Assembly (NCBI GenBank): GCA_963830165.1
Contig: CAWHKZ010000002.1
Coordinates: 1-64,000 of the forward strand
Length of the DNA: 64,000 nucleotides
Direction of reading: 5' to 3'
Origin: Bog-756 sp963830165
Lineage (GTDB): Bacteria > Actinomycetota > Acidimicrobiia > Acidimicrobiales > RAAP-2
Position numbers and translations under genes: made by a program. This document shows, piece by piece, positions 9,180 through 18,966 of this stretch. Below the pieces are notes generated by a model, which was not told the origin of the DNA, did not search any database, and saw nothing but the letters and a program-made list of their open reading frames with translations. The stretch's first letter is position 1. Each line of letters opens with the position of its first letter.

Positions 9180-10631
9180 ATGACCACCCGGTTGACACAG
9201 GTCCGGCGTCTGGCGACCTACGAGGCGCTCGTCGCGCACCTCTCGTCGATCGGCGTCACGATCCCGGTCGACCAGGTCGTCGAGTCCGACAGCCCGCTCG
9301 TCCGACCCCTGGACGTCGGTCGGGCGGGCGCCCTCACCAACCGCTGGGCGATCCTCCCGATGGAGGGTTGGGACGGCACGGCCGACGGCCGGCCCACCGA
9401 CCTCGTGCTCCGGCGGTGGCGGCGCTTCGGTGCGAGCGGGGCGTCGCTGGTCTGGGGTGGCGAGGCCTTCGCCGTGGTGCCCGAGGGGCGGGCCAACCCG
9501 CGTCAGCTGTGCCTGGGGCCGGACTCGGTGGCCGACCTCGTGGCCCTCCGTACCGCGGTCGAAGCGGGCCGCCGGGCGTCGACCGGCAGCGCCGACGGAC
9601 TGGTCCTCGGGCTCCAGCTCACCCACTCGGGGCGGTGGTCCCGTCCCGACGGGCCTCCCGAGCCGCTGATCGCCTACCGTCACCCCGTCCTCGACGCCCG
9701 GGTGGGGGCGACGGACGACCATGTGCTGTCCGACACGCAGCTCGACGACCTGGTCGGCGCCTTCGTGGCCGCGGCCCGGGCGGCCCGGGAGGCCGGGTTC
9801 GCCTTCGTCGACGTCAAGCAGTGCCACGGCTACCTCGGCCACGAACTGCTCAGCGCCATGGACCGGCCGGGCCCGTACGGCGGCGACCTCACCGGCCGCT
9901 CCCGGTTCGTGACGTCGGTGGTCCGTGCCATCCGCCAGGAGCTGCCCGACCTCGGGATCGGCACCCGGCTCTCGGTGGTCGACAGCGCCCCCTACGTCGC
10001 CGGACCCGACGGCGTCGGCACCCTCGACCCGCTGGTGACCATCCCCTACCCGTACGCCTTCGGGGGCGACGGCACCGGCTCGGGGTTCGACCTGACCGAG
10101 CCCCACACGCTCCTCGACGAGCTGGACCTACTGGGGGTCGACATGGTGTGCGTGACCGTGGGGAGTCCCTATGCCAACCCGCACACCCAGCGGCCCGCCT
10201 ACTTCCCTCCCTCCGACGGCTACCAGCCACCGCGGGACCCGCTCGTCGACGTGGCCAACATCGTGGAGGTCACGAGGCAGGTCACCCGGGCCCACCCCGG
10301 GATGGCCGTGGTGGGATCCGGGATGACCTATCTGCAGGAGTGGCTGCCCCATGTGGCCCAGGCCGTGGTCCGCGAGGGCTGGACCGACGTGGCCGGCATC
10401 GGACGGATGACCCTCAGCTACCCGACCCTCCCCCTGGACGTCCTCCAGGGTCGGGATCTCACGCGGCCGTCGCTGTGCCGGACCTTCAGCGACTGCACCA
10501 CCGCTCCGCGCAACGGCCTCGTCTCCGGCTGCTATCCGATCGACGAGGCCTACAAGCACACCCCGCAGCGGGTCGAACTGGCCCGCGTCAAGCGGGAGGC
10601 GGAGCGGGCCCGCAAGGCGGTGCGCCCGTGA
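9180..10631 (+). CDS. Old Yellow Enzyme-family NADH:flavin oxidoreductase
   Basis: FMN-dependent TIM-barrel oxidoreductase of the OYE family, 483 aa from 9180 (an upstream ATG at 9129 would add an unlikely Pro/Ser-rich leader). Family signatures are LTNRWAILPMEGW, the active-site strand LQLTHSGRWS, FVDVKQCHGYLGHELLSA and MAVVGSGMTYLQEWLP. It is the first gene of a four-gene operon. Its GTGA overlap with the dehydrogenase downstream implies coupled expression in oxidative or reductive processing of a carbohydrate-derived substrate; the substrate is not deducible. Confidence 0.85.
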   Translation: MTTRLTQVRRLATYEALVAHLSSIGVTIPVDQVVESDSPLVRPLDVGRAGALTNRWAILPMEGWDGTADGRPTDLVLRRWRRFGASGASLVWGGEAFAVVPEGRANPRQLCLGPDSVADLVALRTAVEAGRRASTGSADGLVLGLQLTHSGRWSRPDGPPEPLIAYRHPVLDARVGATDDHVLSDTQLDDLVGAFVAAARAAREAGFAFVDVKQCHGYLGHELLSAMDRPGPYGGDLTGRSRFVTSVVRAIRQELPDLGIGTRLSVVDSAPYVAGPDGVGTLDPLVTIPYPYAFGGDGTGSGFDLTEPHTLLDELDLLGVDMVCVTVGSPYANPHTQRPAYFPPSDGYQPPRDPLVDVANIVEVTRQVTRAHPGMAVVGSGMTYLQEWLPHVAQAVVREGWTDVAGIGRMTLSYPTLPLDVLQGRDLTRPSLCRTFSDCTTAPRNGLVSGCYPIDEAYKHTPQRVELARVKREAERARKAVRP

Positions 10632-11629
10632 GCCGGCCGACCATCGCCCTGGCCATGATGGACGGGCTCCTCGCCCATGCCTTCGACCCCGAGCACCTGG
10701 CGCGGCTCGAACAGGCCGGCGAGCTGCTCGACCCGATCCCGATGTCCCGCTTCGACGACGATCGGGCGGCCGCGCTGCTCGGCCGGGCCGAGGTGCTGGT
10801 CGGCCACTGGGGCTGCCCCACCCTGACCGACGAGGTCATGGCGGCGGCCCCCCGGCTCCGGCTCTTCGCCTACGCCGCCGGCACGGTCAAGTGGCAGGTG
10901 ACCGACGCCGTCTGGCGCCAGGGCGTGGTCGTCACGTCGGCGGCCGTGGCCAACGCCGTCCCGGTAGCCGAGTACGCCGCCGGGGCCATCCTCCTGGCCG
11001 GCAAGGGCGTCTTCCTCTTCGCCGCCAAGGAGCGCCAACCGGACGCCCGGGTCCCGCTCGACCCGTTCCGGATCGGGAACTTCCGCCGCCGGGTGGGCCT
11101 CGTCGGGGCGTCGTTCGTCGGCCGCCAGGTGGTCGAGCTGCTCGGTCCGACCGACCTCGACCTGGCCATCGCCGATCCCTACCTGAGCGAGGAGGACGCG
11201 GCGGCGCTCGGAGTCCGGCGGATGGAGCTCGACGAGCTCTGCGCCTGGTGCGACATCCTCAGCCTCCATGCTCCGGACATCCCCGCCACCCGCCACATGA
11301 TCGGGGCCACCCAGCTGGCCGCGCTGCACGACGGGGTCACCATCGTCAACACGGCGCGCGGCGGGCTCGTCGACCACGAGGCGATGCGCTCCGAGCTCCG
11401 GGCGGGCCGGTTGGCGGCCGTGCTCGACGTCACCGATCCCGAGCCCCTGCCGGCCGACGACGAACTGCGCACCCTCCCCAACGTGCTCCTCACCCCGCAC
11501 GTGGCCGGTGCCGTCAACAGTGAGCTCTGGCGACTGGCCGATCTCGCCGTGGTCGAGGTGGAGCGCTACGCGGCGGGCCTGCCACCGCTCCATCCGGTGC
11601 ACGAGGCCGACCTCGAGCGCCTGGCATGA
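10628..11629 (+). CDS. D-isomer-specific 2-hydroxyacid dehydrogenase
   Basis: This NAD(P)-dependent dehydrogenase (333 aa) uses a GTG start inside the previous gene's stop (GTGA). The catalytic domain opens with a flavodoxin-like fold (VLVGHWGCP). The Rossmann part has VGLVGASFVGRQVVELL (the dinucleotide loop is G-A-S-F-V-G, not the usual GxGxxG), ADPYLSEEDA, the Arg-containing NTARGGLVDHEAM, a Glu at DPEPLPADDE, and the final His in LLTPHVAGAV. It would interconvert a 2-keto acid and a D-2-hydroxy acid. It also overlaps the isomerase-like gene by ATGA. Confidence 0.85.
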   Translation: MSRPTIALAMMDGLLAHAFDPEHLARLEQAGELLDPIPMSRFDDDRAAALLGRAEVLVGHWGCPTLTDEVMAAAPRLRLFAYAAGTVKWQVTDAVWRQGVVVTSAAVANAVPVAEYAAGAILLAGKGVFLFAAKERQPDARVPLDPFRIGNFRRRVGLVGASFVGRQVVELLGPTDLDLAIADPYLSEEDAAALGVRRMELDELCAWCDILSLHAPDIPATRHMIGATQLAALHDGVTIVNTARGGLVDHEAMRSELRAGRLAAVLDVTDPEPLPADDELRTLPNVLLTPHVAGAVNSELWRLADLAVVEVERYAAGLPPLHPVHEADLERLA

Positions 11630-12444
11630 CCGCCGTGCCAGGTCCGCTGTCCCCCGGCCTCTGCTCGGTGACCTTCCGCCAGCTCGACGTCGGGGCGATC
11701 GTCGAGCTGGCGACCTCGGCCGGGCTGCAGGGCATCGAGTGGGGTGGGGACGTCCACGTGCCGCCGGACGACCTGGCCGCAGCCCGTGCCGCCCGCCGGC
11801 GCTGTGCCGACGCCGGTCTGGCCGTCGCCTCCTACGGCAGCTACCTCTTCGCCGACGGAGCATCGGCCGGCCTCCTCGACCCGGTGCTGGCCACGGCGGT
11901 CGAGCTGGGCACCGACCTGGTCCGGGTGTGGTGCCCGTTCGGCGTGGAGCCGGGCGCCCCGCCGTCGGAGCGCTCAGCGGTGGCCGGGGTGCTGGCCGGT
12001 TGGGTGGGGCGCGCCGCGTCGGCCGGGATCTCGCTGTACCTGGAGTTCCACGGCGGCACCCTCACCGCCTCCGCCCCCTCGGCCCGGGCCCTGCTCGAAG
12101 AGGTCGGGGACGAACGGCTGTGCTGCGCGTGGCAGCCGCGCTACTGGGACGTGCCCGCGGCCGACCAGCTCGACGCGGCCGACGAGCTGGACCTGCTTGC
12201 GCCGTGGCTGGCTCACGTCCACGTCTACGAGTGCGAGGACGCGGCAACCCGCCTACCGCTCGAAGCCGGCCACGCCCACTGGCCCCGGGTCCTCGAGCAC
12301 GCGGCGCAAGCCGATCCTGGGCCGATGCGCCGCTTCGCACTGTTGGAGTTCGTGGCCGGGGACGATCCGGCGGCGCTGGCCGCCGACGCCGCCACGCTGA
12401 CCCGCTGGCTGGCCGGGCCCCCGTCGGGCGAGGTGGCGTCGTGA
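11626..12444 (+). CDS. Sugar phosphate isomerase/epimerase-like TIM barrel
   Basis: This 272-aa protein belongs to the xylose isomerase-like (AP endonuclease 2) superfamily. Strands with metal-site-type residues are visible: GIEWGGDVH, LVRVWCPFG, LYLEFHGGT (Glu and His) and LAHVHVYECED (His). It probably isomerises or epimerises a sugar or keto-sugar. It is coupled to its neighbours by 4-nt overlaps at both ends. Confidence 0.75.
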   Translation: MTAVPGPLSPGLCSVTFRQLDVGAIVELATSAGLQGIEWGGDVHVPPDDLAAARAARRRCADAGLAVASYGSYLFADGASAGLLDPVLATAVELGTDLVRVWCPFGVEPGAPPSERSAVAGVLAGWVGRAASAGISLYLEFHGGTLTASAPSARALLEEVGDERLCCAWQPRYWDVPAADQLDAADELDLLAPWLAHVHVYECEDAATRLPLEAGHAHWPRVLEHAAQADPGPMRRFALLEFVAGDDPAALAADAATLTRWLAGPPSGEVAS

Positions 12445-13379
12445 CCGCGGCGGGGGGCCCACGGCGGACGATCACCGGGATGACCGCCGTGCTGCTGCCC
12501 TATCACCTCGACGGCGCCATCGACTGGGACGGATTCGAGGGTCTGCTGGCCCGGACGGTCACGGCCGGGCTGATCCCGGCCGTCAACATGGACACCGGCT
12601 ACGGCCCGTCCCTCGGGCCCGCTGAGCGAGCCGAGGTCCTCTCCCGGACCCGGCAACTGGTCGAAGGCATGTTCGTGGCCGGCGCCCTGATCGACGACGG
12701 GCCCGGGGACGGGTTCGACGCCCGGGCAACGTCCGGCGCCATCGAGGTGGTGGCCGATGCCGGCGGTCTGCCCATTATCTTCCCCTCCTACGGCCTGGCC
12801 GCCGTGGCCGAGGAGGAGCTGCCCGGCATCTACGCCGGCTTCGCCGACGCGTGTGACCGGTTCCTGGGCTTCGAGCTGGGCCCGATGTTCCACCCGGCCG
12901 GGCGGATCTGGGCGCTCGACACCTTTGCGGCCATGCTCGAGATCCCGGCCCTGGTCGGGGCCAAGCACTCGTCGCTCAGCCGCCGCCTGGAGCTCGACCG
13001 GCTGGCTGTCCGCGACGAATTGCGCCCCGGGTTCCTGGTCCTGACCGGCAACGACCTGGCCATCGACCTGGTGACGGAGGGCTCGGACTACCTGCTCGGG
13101 CTCTCGACCTTCGCCCCCGACGCCTTCGCGGCGCGCGATCGGGCCTGGACGGCCGGCGACGACGTGGCCTTCCTGGAGCTCAACGATCTGCTCCAGTACC
13201 TGGGGCAGTTCTCGTTCCGTCGCCCCGTCCCCGGTTACCGCCACGATGCGGCGATGTTCCTGGAGCTCCGGGGCTGGGTCACGGCCGGCGCCACCCACCC
13301 GGACTCGCCGCAGCGGCCGGCGTCGGACCGGGAGGTCCTGGCCGACATCGTCGAACGGCTCGAGGCCCTGTTGACCTAG
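12441..13379 (+). CDS. Dihydrodipicolinate synthase-like aldolase family protein
   Basis: A 312-aa class I aldolase-type TIM barrel, last gene of the operon, starting at GTG within the upstream stop. Recognisable elements: TAVLLPYHLDGAIDWDG, PAVNMDTGYGPSLGPAERAEV, IIFPSYGL, and LVGAKHSSLSRR, where the lysine is the likely Schiff-base residue. Members of this branch are annotated as DHDPS-family. With a hydroxyacid dehydrogenase and a sugar isomerase-like gene upstream, it could cleave a keto-deoxy acid. This is inference. Confidence 0.75.
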   Translation: MTAAGGPRRTITGMTAVLLPYHLDGAIDWDGFEGLLARTVTAGLIPAVNMDTGYGPSLGPAERAEVLSRTRQLVEGMFVAGALIDDGPGDGFDARATSGAIEVVADAGGLPIIFPSYGLAAVAEEELPGIYAGFADACDRFLGFELGPMFHPAGRIWALDTFAAMLEIPALVGAKHSSLSRRLELDRLAVRDELRPGFLVLTGNDLAIDLVTEGSDYLLGLSTFAPDAFAARDRAWTAGDDVAFLELNDLLQYLGQFSFRRPVPGYRHDAAMFLELRGWVTAGATHPDSPQRPASDREVLADIVERLEALLT

Positions 13380-13389
13380 AGAGCCCGGC

Positions 13390-16056
13390 TCAGTCCCTAG
13401 CGTGGGTCCGGGCCACCGCTTCGTAGAGCTCCCTCGTCTGGGCACCCACGACGTCCCACCCGTGGGCGGCCCGCAGTCGGGCGCTGGCCTCCCTGGCCCG
13501 GGTCACCGCCGTGGCATCCAGGGCGTCGAGGGCGGCGGTCATCTCCTCGACGGTCGAGCCCAGGGGAATGCCGGCGTCCCCGAAGATCTCCGTCAGGTAC
13601 GGCCAGTCGGTCACCAGGGCACCGAGCCCCATGCCGATCACGTCGGCGGCCACGCCGGTGGCCAGCATCTCGCCTTCCGGGTCGAAGGGCAGGGCGATGA
13701 GGTCGCAGACGGCGAGCCGCTGGGCGTACAGGACGGCGTCGACCGGCCGGTAGTGCTCGACGGCGACGATGCGCGGGTCCTCGGGCGCCTGCTCGTCGTC
13801 GCGCAGCGAGAAGCAGAGCACCTGGAGGTCCTGGCGGCCCGAGGCCACCACGGCGTCGAGGAACCCCAGCACGTCCTTCTCGGCCCGGGGTGCCCCGAAC
13901 AGCCCGATCCGGCACGACGTCGGGGTGAGTCCGAGGGCGGTCTCGAGCTCGTCGCGTGGAGCGGCCGCCGCGGTGGCTTCATACAGGGGGCCGAAGTGGC
14001 CGTGGGGGATCACGACATGGATGGACTGGGGCCGGAAGCGGTAGCGCTGCTGCATGGCCCGCAGCCCGAAGTCCGAGTGGTGGATGACGCCGTCGGCCGC
14101 CTCGGCCCACAGCTGGTAGACGGTGTCGAAGACCTCGGGCCGCTTCTGGTGGGGGGTCAGGTTGTGGGCCGTCCAGACGATCGGGATCGAGCGCTCCTGC
14201 AACTCGGCGATGAACCGGCGGTGGAGCTCGACGTCGTCGAAGGCCAGCCACTCGGGCCAGTGCAGGTGCAGGAGGTCGATGCCGTCGAGCGAGGAGTCCG
14301 GCAGGGCCAGCCGCCCGAACGGTGGCGGCACCACCTCCACGCCACCGCCGACTGCGCCGGCCAGCAGGCGGTCGTAGTGGTGGCCATAGGCCGTCGAGCC
14401 CACGAGCAGCTTCGGGGTGACCTCGATCGTCACCTCGACGTGGTGGTCCACGTCGAGGTCGACCTGGTGGACGACCGGCAGCTCGGACCAGAAGCTCCGC
14501 CATTCGGCGATGCCGCTCACGTCGACGGTGTCGAGCACGGCCGTCGTGCCGGGAGGACCGACCACCTCCACGTGGAGGGGCCGGCCCCGGGTCTCGGGGA
14601 CGAGCACCGTCACGGCGTCGGGTACCTCGTCGAGGTCGAGCTCGACGGCGAACCGGACAGTCCGGCCCACGACCGTCAGCGTGGTCGTGCAGCGGCCGGA
14701 CAGCCGGCGCGCATCCGCCCGGGGGTCGAGCTCGCCGACCTCGAGCAGGCCCCGCCAGGTGGCCCTGACCGATCCCGGTGTGGCCTCGACCACATTCGGG
14801 ACCCCGGCGGCCGTCCAGCGGCGCCCCCGGGCGATGACCAGGGGGACCCAGCACGGGATCGGCTGGTCGACGGGAACCTCGAATACCCCGGGGCGTCGAG
14901 GGGCCGCCAGATAGTCGCTCCGGGTGGGTCCGACGAAGGGCACCACCAGCTCGGCCGCCGCGCTCCGGTGCGCCCACACCGCGGCGGGCCCGGCGTCGTC
15001 GAAGGAGAGGAGCCGTTCGGTCGGTCGGTAGGTGTCGGCCAGTGCCGCCGCCGGGAGATCGTCGGCCCGGCGCAGCTGCACCGCGGACCAGGCCAGCTTG
15101 CCCAGCACGTCGAGGGTCATCTGGAGGCGACGGAAAGGGCCGCGGTAGCTGTAGGGCGAGCGGTACTTGTGGGCCGTGATCACGCCGCCATCGAACCACG
15201 CCGGAAGCTGGTGTGCCGCGTCGTCCGCCCGGCGCAACAACCGGTCGGGGTCGGCCTCCGGCAGGTGGGCCGTGGCCATGGCGGCCAGCTCGATGGTGAG
15301 GGCGATCCCGAGCACGCCGGTCGAGCGCCCCCACGGGACGGCCGCGCCGTCGTCGCCGGCCACGGCGTCGACCAGTTCGAGGGCGCGGCCCGCGCCCTGC
15401 GCCCACATCGCACCCAGGTGACCGGCCAGCGGCTCGGTGAAGAGCCAGACGTCGGCGGCGTAGATGTCGTAGCGGCCGATGCCGTGGGTGGAGTCGTCCA
15501 GGTAGCCGAGCGGGTTGGCCCGGAGCATGGCGGCGGTCCGCTCGACGAGCGAATCGACGACCCCGGGGTCGGCGTCGAGCCCCAGGCGCTGACGGCCCAC
15601 CTCGCAGCGGGCCAGGACGGCGGCGTAGTTGCGGGGCAGACCCTGGTCGAGCAGCGGGATCCAGTCGGTCGTGTCGCAGGCCCGGGCCAGGTTCGCCCGC
15701 CGGTCCTCCGTCCAGTCCTCCATGATCGGGTTGTCGGCGAAGGCGCCGTAGCGGGCGAGGGTCTCGGCCACTCGGTAGGAGAAGAAGGTGTGGGTCTTCG
15801 GCCCGTCGATGGCGCCGAGCACGGTGCGGATCGATTCGGTCACGCTGCGGCCCCCGATCTGCCCGACACCGAGATCGTGGAGCCAGCCCAGGGTGTAGAC
15901 GAGGTCGGCCGGCACGTCGGGCTCGACCGGGTGTCCGCCGAAGGTTCCCGGGATCCTGAGCCCACGCAGGTGTCGGTCGAGGAGGTCCTCCACGGTGTCG
16001 ACGACCAGGGCCTGGAGCCGGTCGGCCAGCTGGTGGCGCGTGGCGGGGGAGGTCAC
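13390..16056 (-). CDS. Helical toroid-like domain fused to glycosyltransferase
   Basis: This 888-aa product has two unrelated halves. The N-terminal ~570 residues are helix-rich (LVYTLGWLHDLGVGQIGG, FFSYRVAETLARYGAF, STHGIGRYDIYAADVWLF), resembling DUF2264/heparinase-like (alpha/alpha) toroids, followed by a beta-rich portion. From about residue 590 the C-terminus looks like a GT-B glycosyltransferase: DLLHLHWPEWLAF, IVWTAHNLTPHQKRP, GVIHHSDFG, IGLFGAPRAEKDVLGFLDAV, DLIALPFDPEGEMLATGVAADV. The GTG start at 16056 overlaps the stop of the DUF6807 gene by GTGA; an upstream ATG at 16110 would overlap further and is less likely. It may process and then extend a glycan, but this is inferred. Confidence 0.7.
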   Translation of the reverse strand: MTSPATRHQLADRLQALVVDTVEDLLDRHLRGLRIPGTFGGHPVEPDVPADLVYTLGWLHDLGVGQIGGRSVTESIRTVLGAIDGPKTHTFFSYRVAETLARYGAFADNPIMEDWTEDRRANLARACDTTDWIPLLDQGLPRNYAAVLARCEVGRQRLGLDADPGVVDSLVERTAAMLRANPLGYLDDSTHGIGRYDIYAADVWLFTEPLAGHLGAMWAQGAGRALELVDAVAGDDGAAVPWGRSTGVLGIALTIELAAMATAHLPEADPDRLLRRADDAAHQLPAWFDGGVITAHKYRSPYSYRGPFRRLQMTLDVLGKLAWSAVQLRRADDLPAAALADTYRPTERLLSFDDAGPAAVWAHRSAAAELVVPFVGPTRSDYLAAPRRPGVFEVPVDQPIPCWVPLVIARGRRWTAAGVPNVVEATPGSVRATWRGLLEVGELDPRADARRLSGRCTTTLTVVGRTVRFAVELDLDEVPDAVTVLVPETRGRPLHVEVVGPPGTTAVLDTVDVSGIAEWRSFWSELPVVHQVDLDVDHHVEVTIEVTPKLLVGSTAYGHHYDRLLAGAVGGGVEVVPPPFGRLALPDSSLDGIDLLHLHWPEWLAFDDVELHRRFIAELQERSIPIVWTAHNLTPHQKRPEVFDTVYQLWAEAADGVIHHSDFGLRAMQQRYRFRPQSIHVVIPHGHFGPLYEATAAAAPRDELETALGLTPTSCRIGLFGAPRAEKDVLGFLDAVVASGRQDLQVLCFSLRDDEQAPEDPRIVAVEHYRPVDAVLYAQRLAVCDLIALPFDPEGEMLATGVAADVIGMGLGALVTDWPYLTEIFGDAGIPLGSTVEEMTAALDALDATAVTRAREASARLRAAHGWDVVGAQTRELYEAVARTHARD

Positions 16057-16880
16057 GCCGGCTCCGTCAACCAGGCCCCGTAGGCCCGTGCCGCGCCGTC
16101 GTGGCCCCACGGGCCGTCGTAGGTGACGACGCCGTACCGCAAGTGCAGCTCCTGGCCGGCGGCGAGCGCCAGCGGCTCGTCCCAGAGCAGGGCGGCGTTC
16201 AGGAAGTTGGACCAGCCTTCGTCGCCGTAGGTGGCCGACCGGGTGCTGGCGTACCAGGTGACCGGGCTGCGGGGGTTGGAGGGATGGTCGAAGACGGCGG
16301 TCCCGGCGACGGCGTCATCGGCGCCGACCACGCCCTCCAGCGAGCACCAGGCCGAGCGCTCGCCGCGCAGGATCGCGTGGTCCGCTCCGTCGTCGATCCG
16401 CAGGGTCGTGTCGTGCCAGTCCGGACGGCCCCTCAGGGTCAGGCCGCCGTAGCCGCCCCAGGTCGTGAACGGCGTGCGGTCGAGGACGACGTCGGTGCGG
16501 GGGCGCCGCGTGACCCCGATGTCGAGCAGACGGGCATCGGGGACGTGGCGGTCGGTGAGGACGAGCTGCTCGTCGATGACCACCGTGCCGTCGGTCGAGG
16601 TCCAGGCCAGCTCGTTGCGCCGCACGGTCCGGGTGGGCGAGACCTCGGTGGACGGAGCCACCGACTGCCGGAGCGTGCCGAAGGGCGCCAGCTCCTCCCA
16701 GAAGTTCTCGCCGTTGACGTACTTGAAGGTGAACCACAGTCCGTGGTGCCACGGGTGGTCGTCGGGGGCATCGACGGAGAGCACCGTGCCCCGGGGCGTC
16801 GTGACCGGGTGCAGGAACGGCCGGGGCGCCCCGTCGAAGACGTAGGGCCAGATCTCGAGTTCGGTCGGGCCGCGCACCAT
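16053..16880 (-). CDS. DUF6807/PmoA-like family protein
   Basis: A 275-aa beta-rich protein with the PmoA/DUF6807 signature: RPFLHPVTTPRG, DDHPWHHGLWFTFKYVNG, WGGYGGLTLRGR, and GYGWSNFLNA-like GDEGWSNFLNA near the end. Members occur in carbohydrate catabolic clusters. Activity is not established from the sequence. It is co-transcribed with the downstream helical-domain/glycosyltransferase fusion (GTGA overlap). Confidence 0.75.
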   Translation of the reverse strand: MVRGPTELEIWPYVFDGAPRPFLHPVTTPRGTVLSVDAPDDHPWHHGLWFTFKYVNGENFWEELAPFGTLRQSVAPSTEVSPTRTVRRNELAWTSTDGTVVIDEQLVLTDRHVPDARLLDIGVTRRPRTDVVLDRTPFTTWGGYGGLTLRGRPDWHDTTLRIDDGADHAILRGERSAWCSLEGVVGADDAVAGTAVFDHPSNPRSPVTWYASTRSATYGDEGWSNFLNAALLWDEPLALAAGQELHLRYGVVTYDGPWGHDGAARAYGAWLTEPA

Positions 16881-16960
16881 GGCGTGGAGGCTACCGAGCC
16901 GCGGGGCGGCGGACCCGGCTGGGCCGGAACAGTGCGTACTCGCACCGGCGACGGGCGCCT

Positions 16961-17728
16961 CTAGCTTCTGCACACCTTCGCCTTGAGCTCGGCGAACTCT
17001 TCGTCCGTGATGGAACTCGCACCGTGCAGATCGGCCAACTTCTTGATCTCGTCGGCCCTCGAGTCCCTCTGGGCTCGATTCGGTTCGACGGACAGGTTGC
17101 TCTTCGGTTCCCTGGCGATGAGAGGAATCTTGGTGAGGAAGAGGAACGCGCCCGCACTCAGGACGAACACGTCGGCCAGCTCCTGGGCGATCACGATCTG
17201 CCGGGCTCCTCGCGATATCGGGGCATAACTGGACCCCACCGTCGACAGCACCCCCACCGAGATGTAGTACGCGCCGAGGCGGTCGACGGAGGTTCCCGGG
17301 CAGGTGGCAATCGCCTTGCACGTGATCCCGTTCGCAAAGCTCGGTCTGCCCACGTCGGCGTAGTAGTTGACGGCGAACACCGTCGTCAGCACCGCTACGG
17401 TTCCCACGAATCCGAGCAGTCCGATGAGACCTCGTGACCAACCTTTGTCGGTCCGGATCGCCGCACCATATCCGACGTAGAAGAAGCAGAAAATCAGTAA
17501 CGCGAGGGCGACGAGCGAAGGAAGCAGGAGGTGCAGTGAGGGGTGAGAGCGGCTCTGGCTGGCATACTCGCCGCCGATCGGACGGGAGAAATAGTGGAAC
17601 GACGCCATCGCAACGACGATCAGAACGCCGGCTCCGACGACCGTGCAGGCGCACATCAATCTGGACCAATGAGGCCAATTGGGTTGTGTCTTGTCGGTGA
17701 GGGACTTCGTCATCGGTATTCCGCCCAC
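16961..17728 (-). CDS. Channel-like membrane protein with SHOCT tail
   Basis: This 255-aa protein has about four hydrophobic segments: residues ~27-47 (VVGAGVLIVVAMASF), ~67-90 (LLLPSLVALALLIFCFFYV), ~98-118 and ~175-200. Before the last one is a pore-loop-like segment, YYISVGVLSTVGSSYAP, placed as in two-TM ion channels but with TVGSS in place of TVGYG. The C-terminus (EIKKLADLHGASSITDEEF) is a SHOCT oligomerisation/adaptor motif. GTG at 17728 is chosen because GGAGAAGGAGAA sits just upstream; the internal ATG at 17713 lacks that spacing. It is a single-gene unit; function unproven. Confidence 0.65.
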   Translation of the reverse strand: MGGIPMTKSLTDKTQPNWPHWSRLMCACTVVGAGVLIVVAMASFHYFSRPIGGEYASQSRSHPSLHLLLPSLVALALLIFCFFYVGYGAAIRTDKGWSRGLIGLLGFVGTVAVLTTVFAVNYYADVGRPSFANGITCKAIATCPGTSVDRLGAYYISVGVLSTVGSSYAPISRGARQIVIAQELADVFVLSAGAFLFLTKIPLIAREPKSNLSVEPNRAQRDSRADEIKKLADLHGASSITDEEFAELKAKVCRS

Positions 17729-18063
17729 TGTTCTCCTTCTCCCGTCTCACGCTCGGTGGCAGCTGTTACCAGAAATGCGGCCTCATGCCACTGGATCCCT
17801 AATGGATAGTCGGTCTACCGAGATCGGGCTCGGGAGTGTGGATGGACCGGGAATGGGCATGCCCGGGACGATGGCCAGCTGTGGGGGATCTTCGTCGTCG
17901 CCGCTGCCGCATTGGCCAATCACTGTCGGCCGTTGGTCGGCTCCCGATGCGTGCGCGAGACTCGTCCCGTGTCTCCCGTCGATCGCTCGCGAACGCCATC
18001 CTCCGCGCCCGCGTTGACCTGGGCGAACGTACCGTGCCTCTGGTTCCGGGCCCCCGGATCGTC
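17729..18063. other. Divergent intergenic region, no gene seen
   Basis: This 335-bp gap lies between the SHOCT membrane protein and the ABC exporter. No supportable ORF was found: the frame upstream of the ATPase start is open but compositionally random. A perfect 10-bp palindrome ATTGGCCAAT at 17911-17920 is the only site noticed and could be a regulator target. Confidence 0.4.

Positions 18064-18962
<899 letters not shown>

Positions 18963-18966
<4 letters not shown>

Noticed and set aside
13402..16083. 893-codon plus-strand frame opposite the glycosyltransferase fusion
   Set aside because: Mirror-frame translation rich in Gly, Val, Arg and His; the minus-strand frame has recognisable enzyme motifs.
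17836..18063. Extended N-terminus of the ABC ATPase
   Set aside because: The upstream in-frame residues are Arg/Trp-rich and unlike any ABC protein; conserved sequence starts at 18064.
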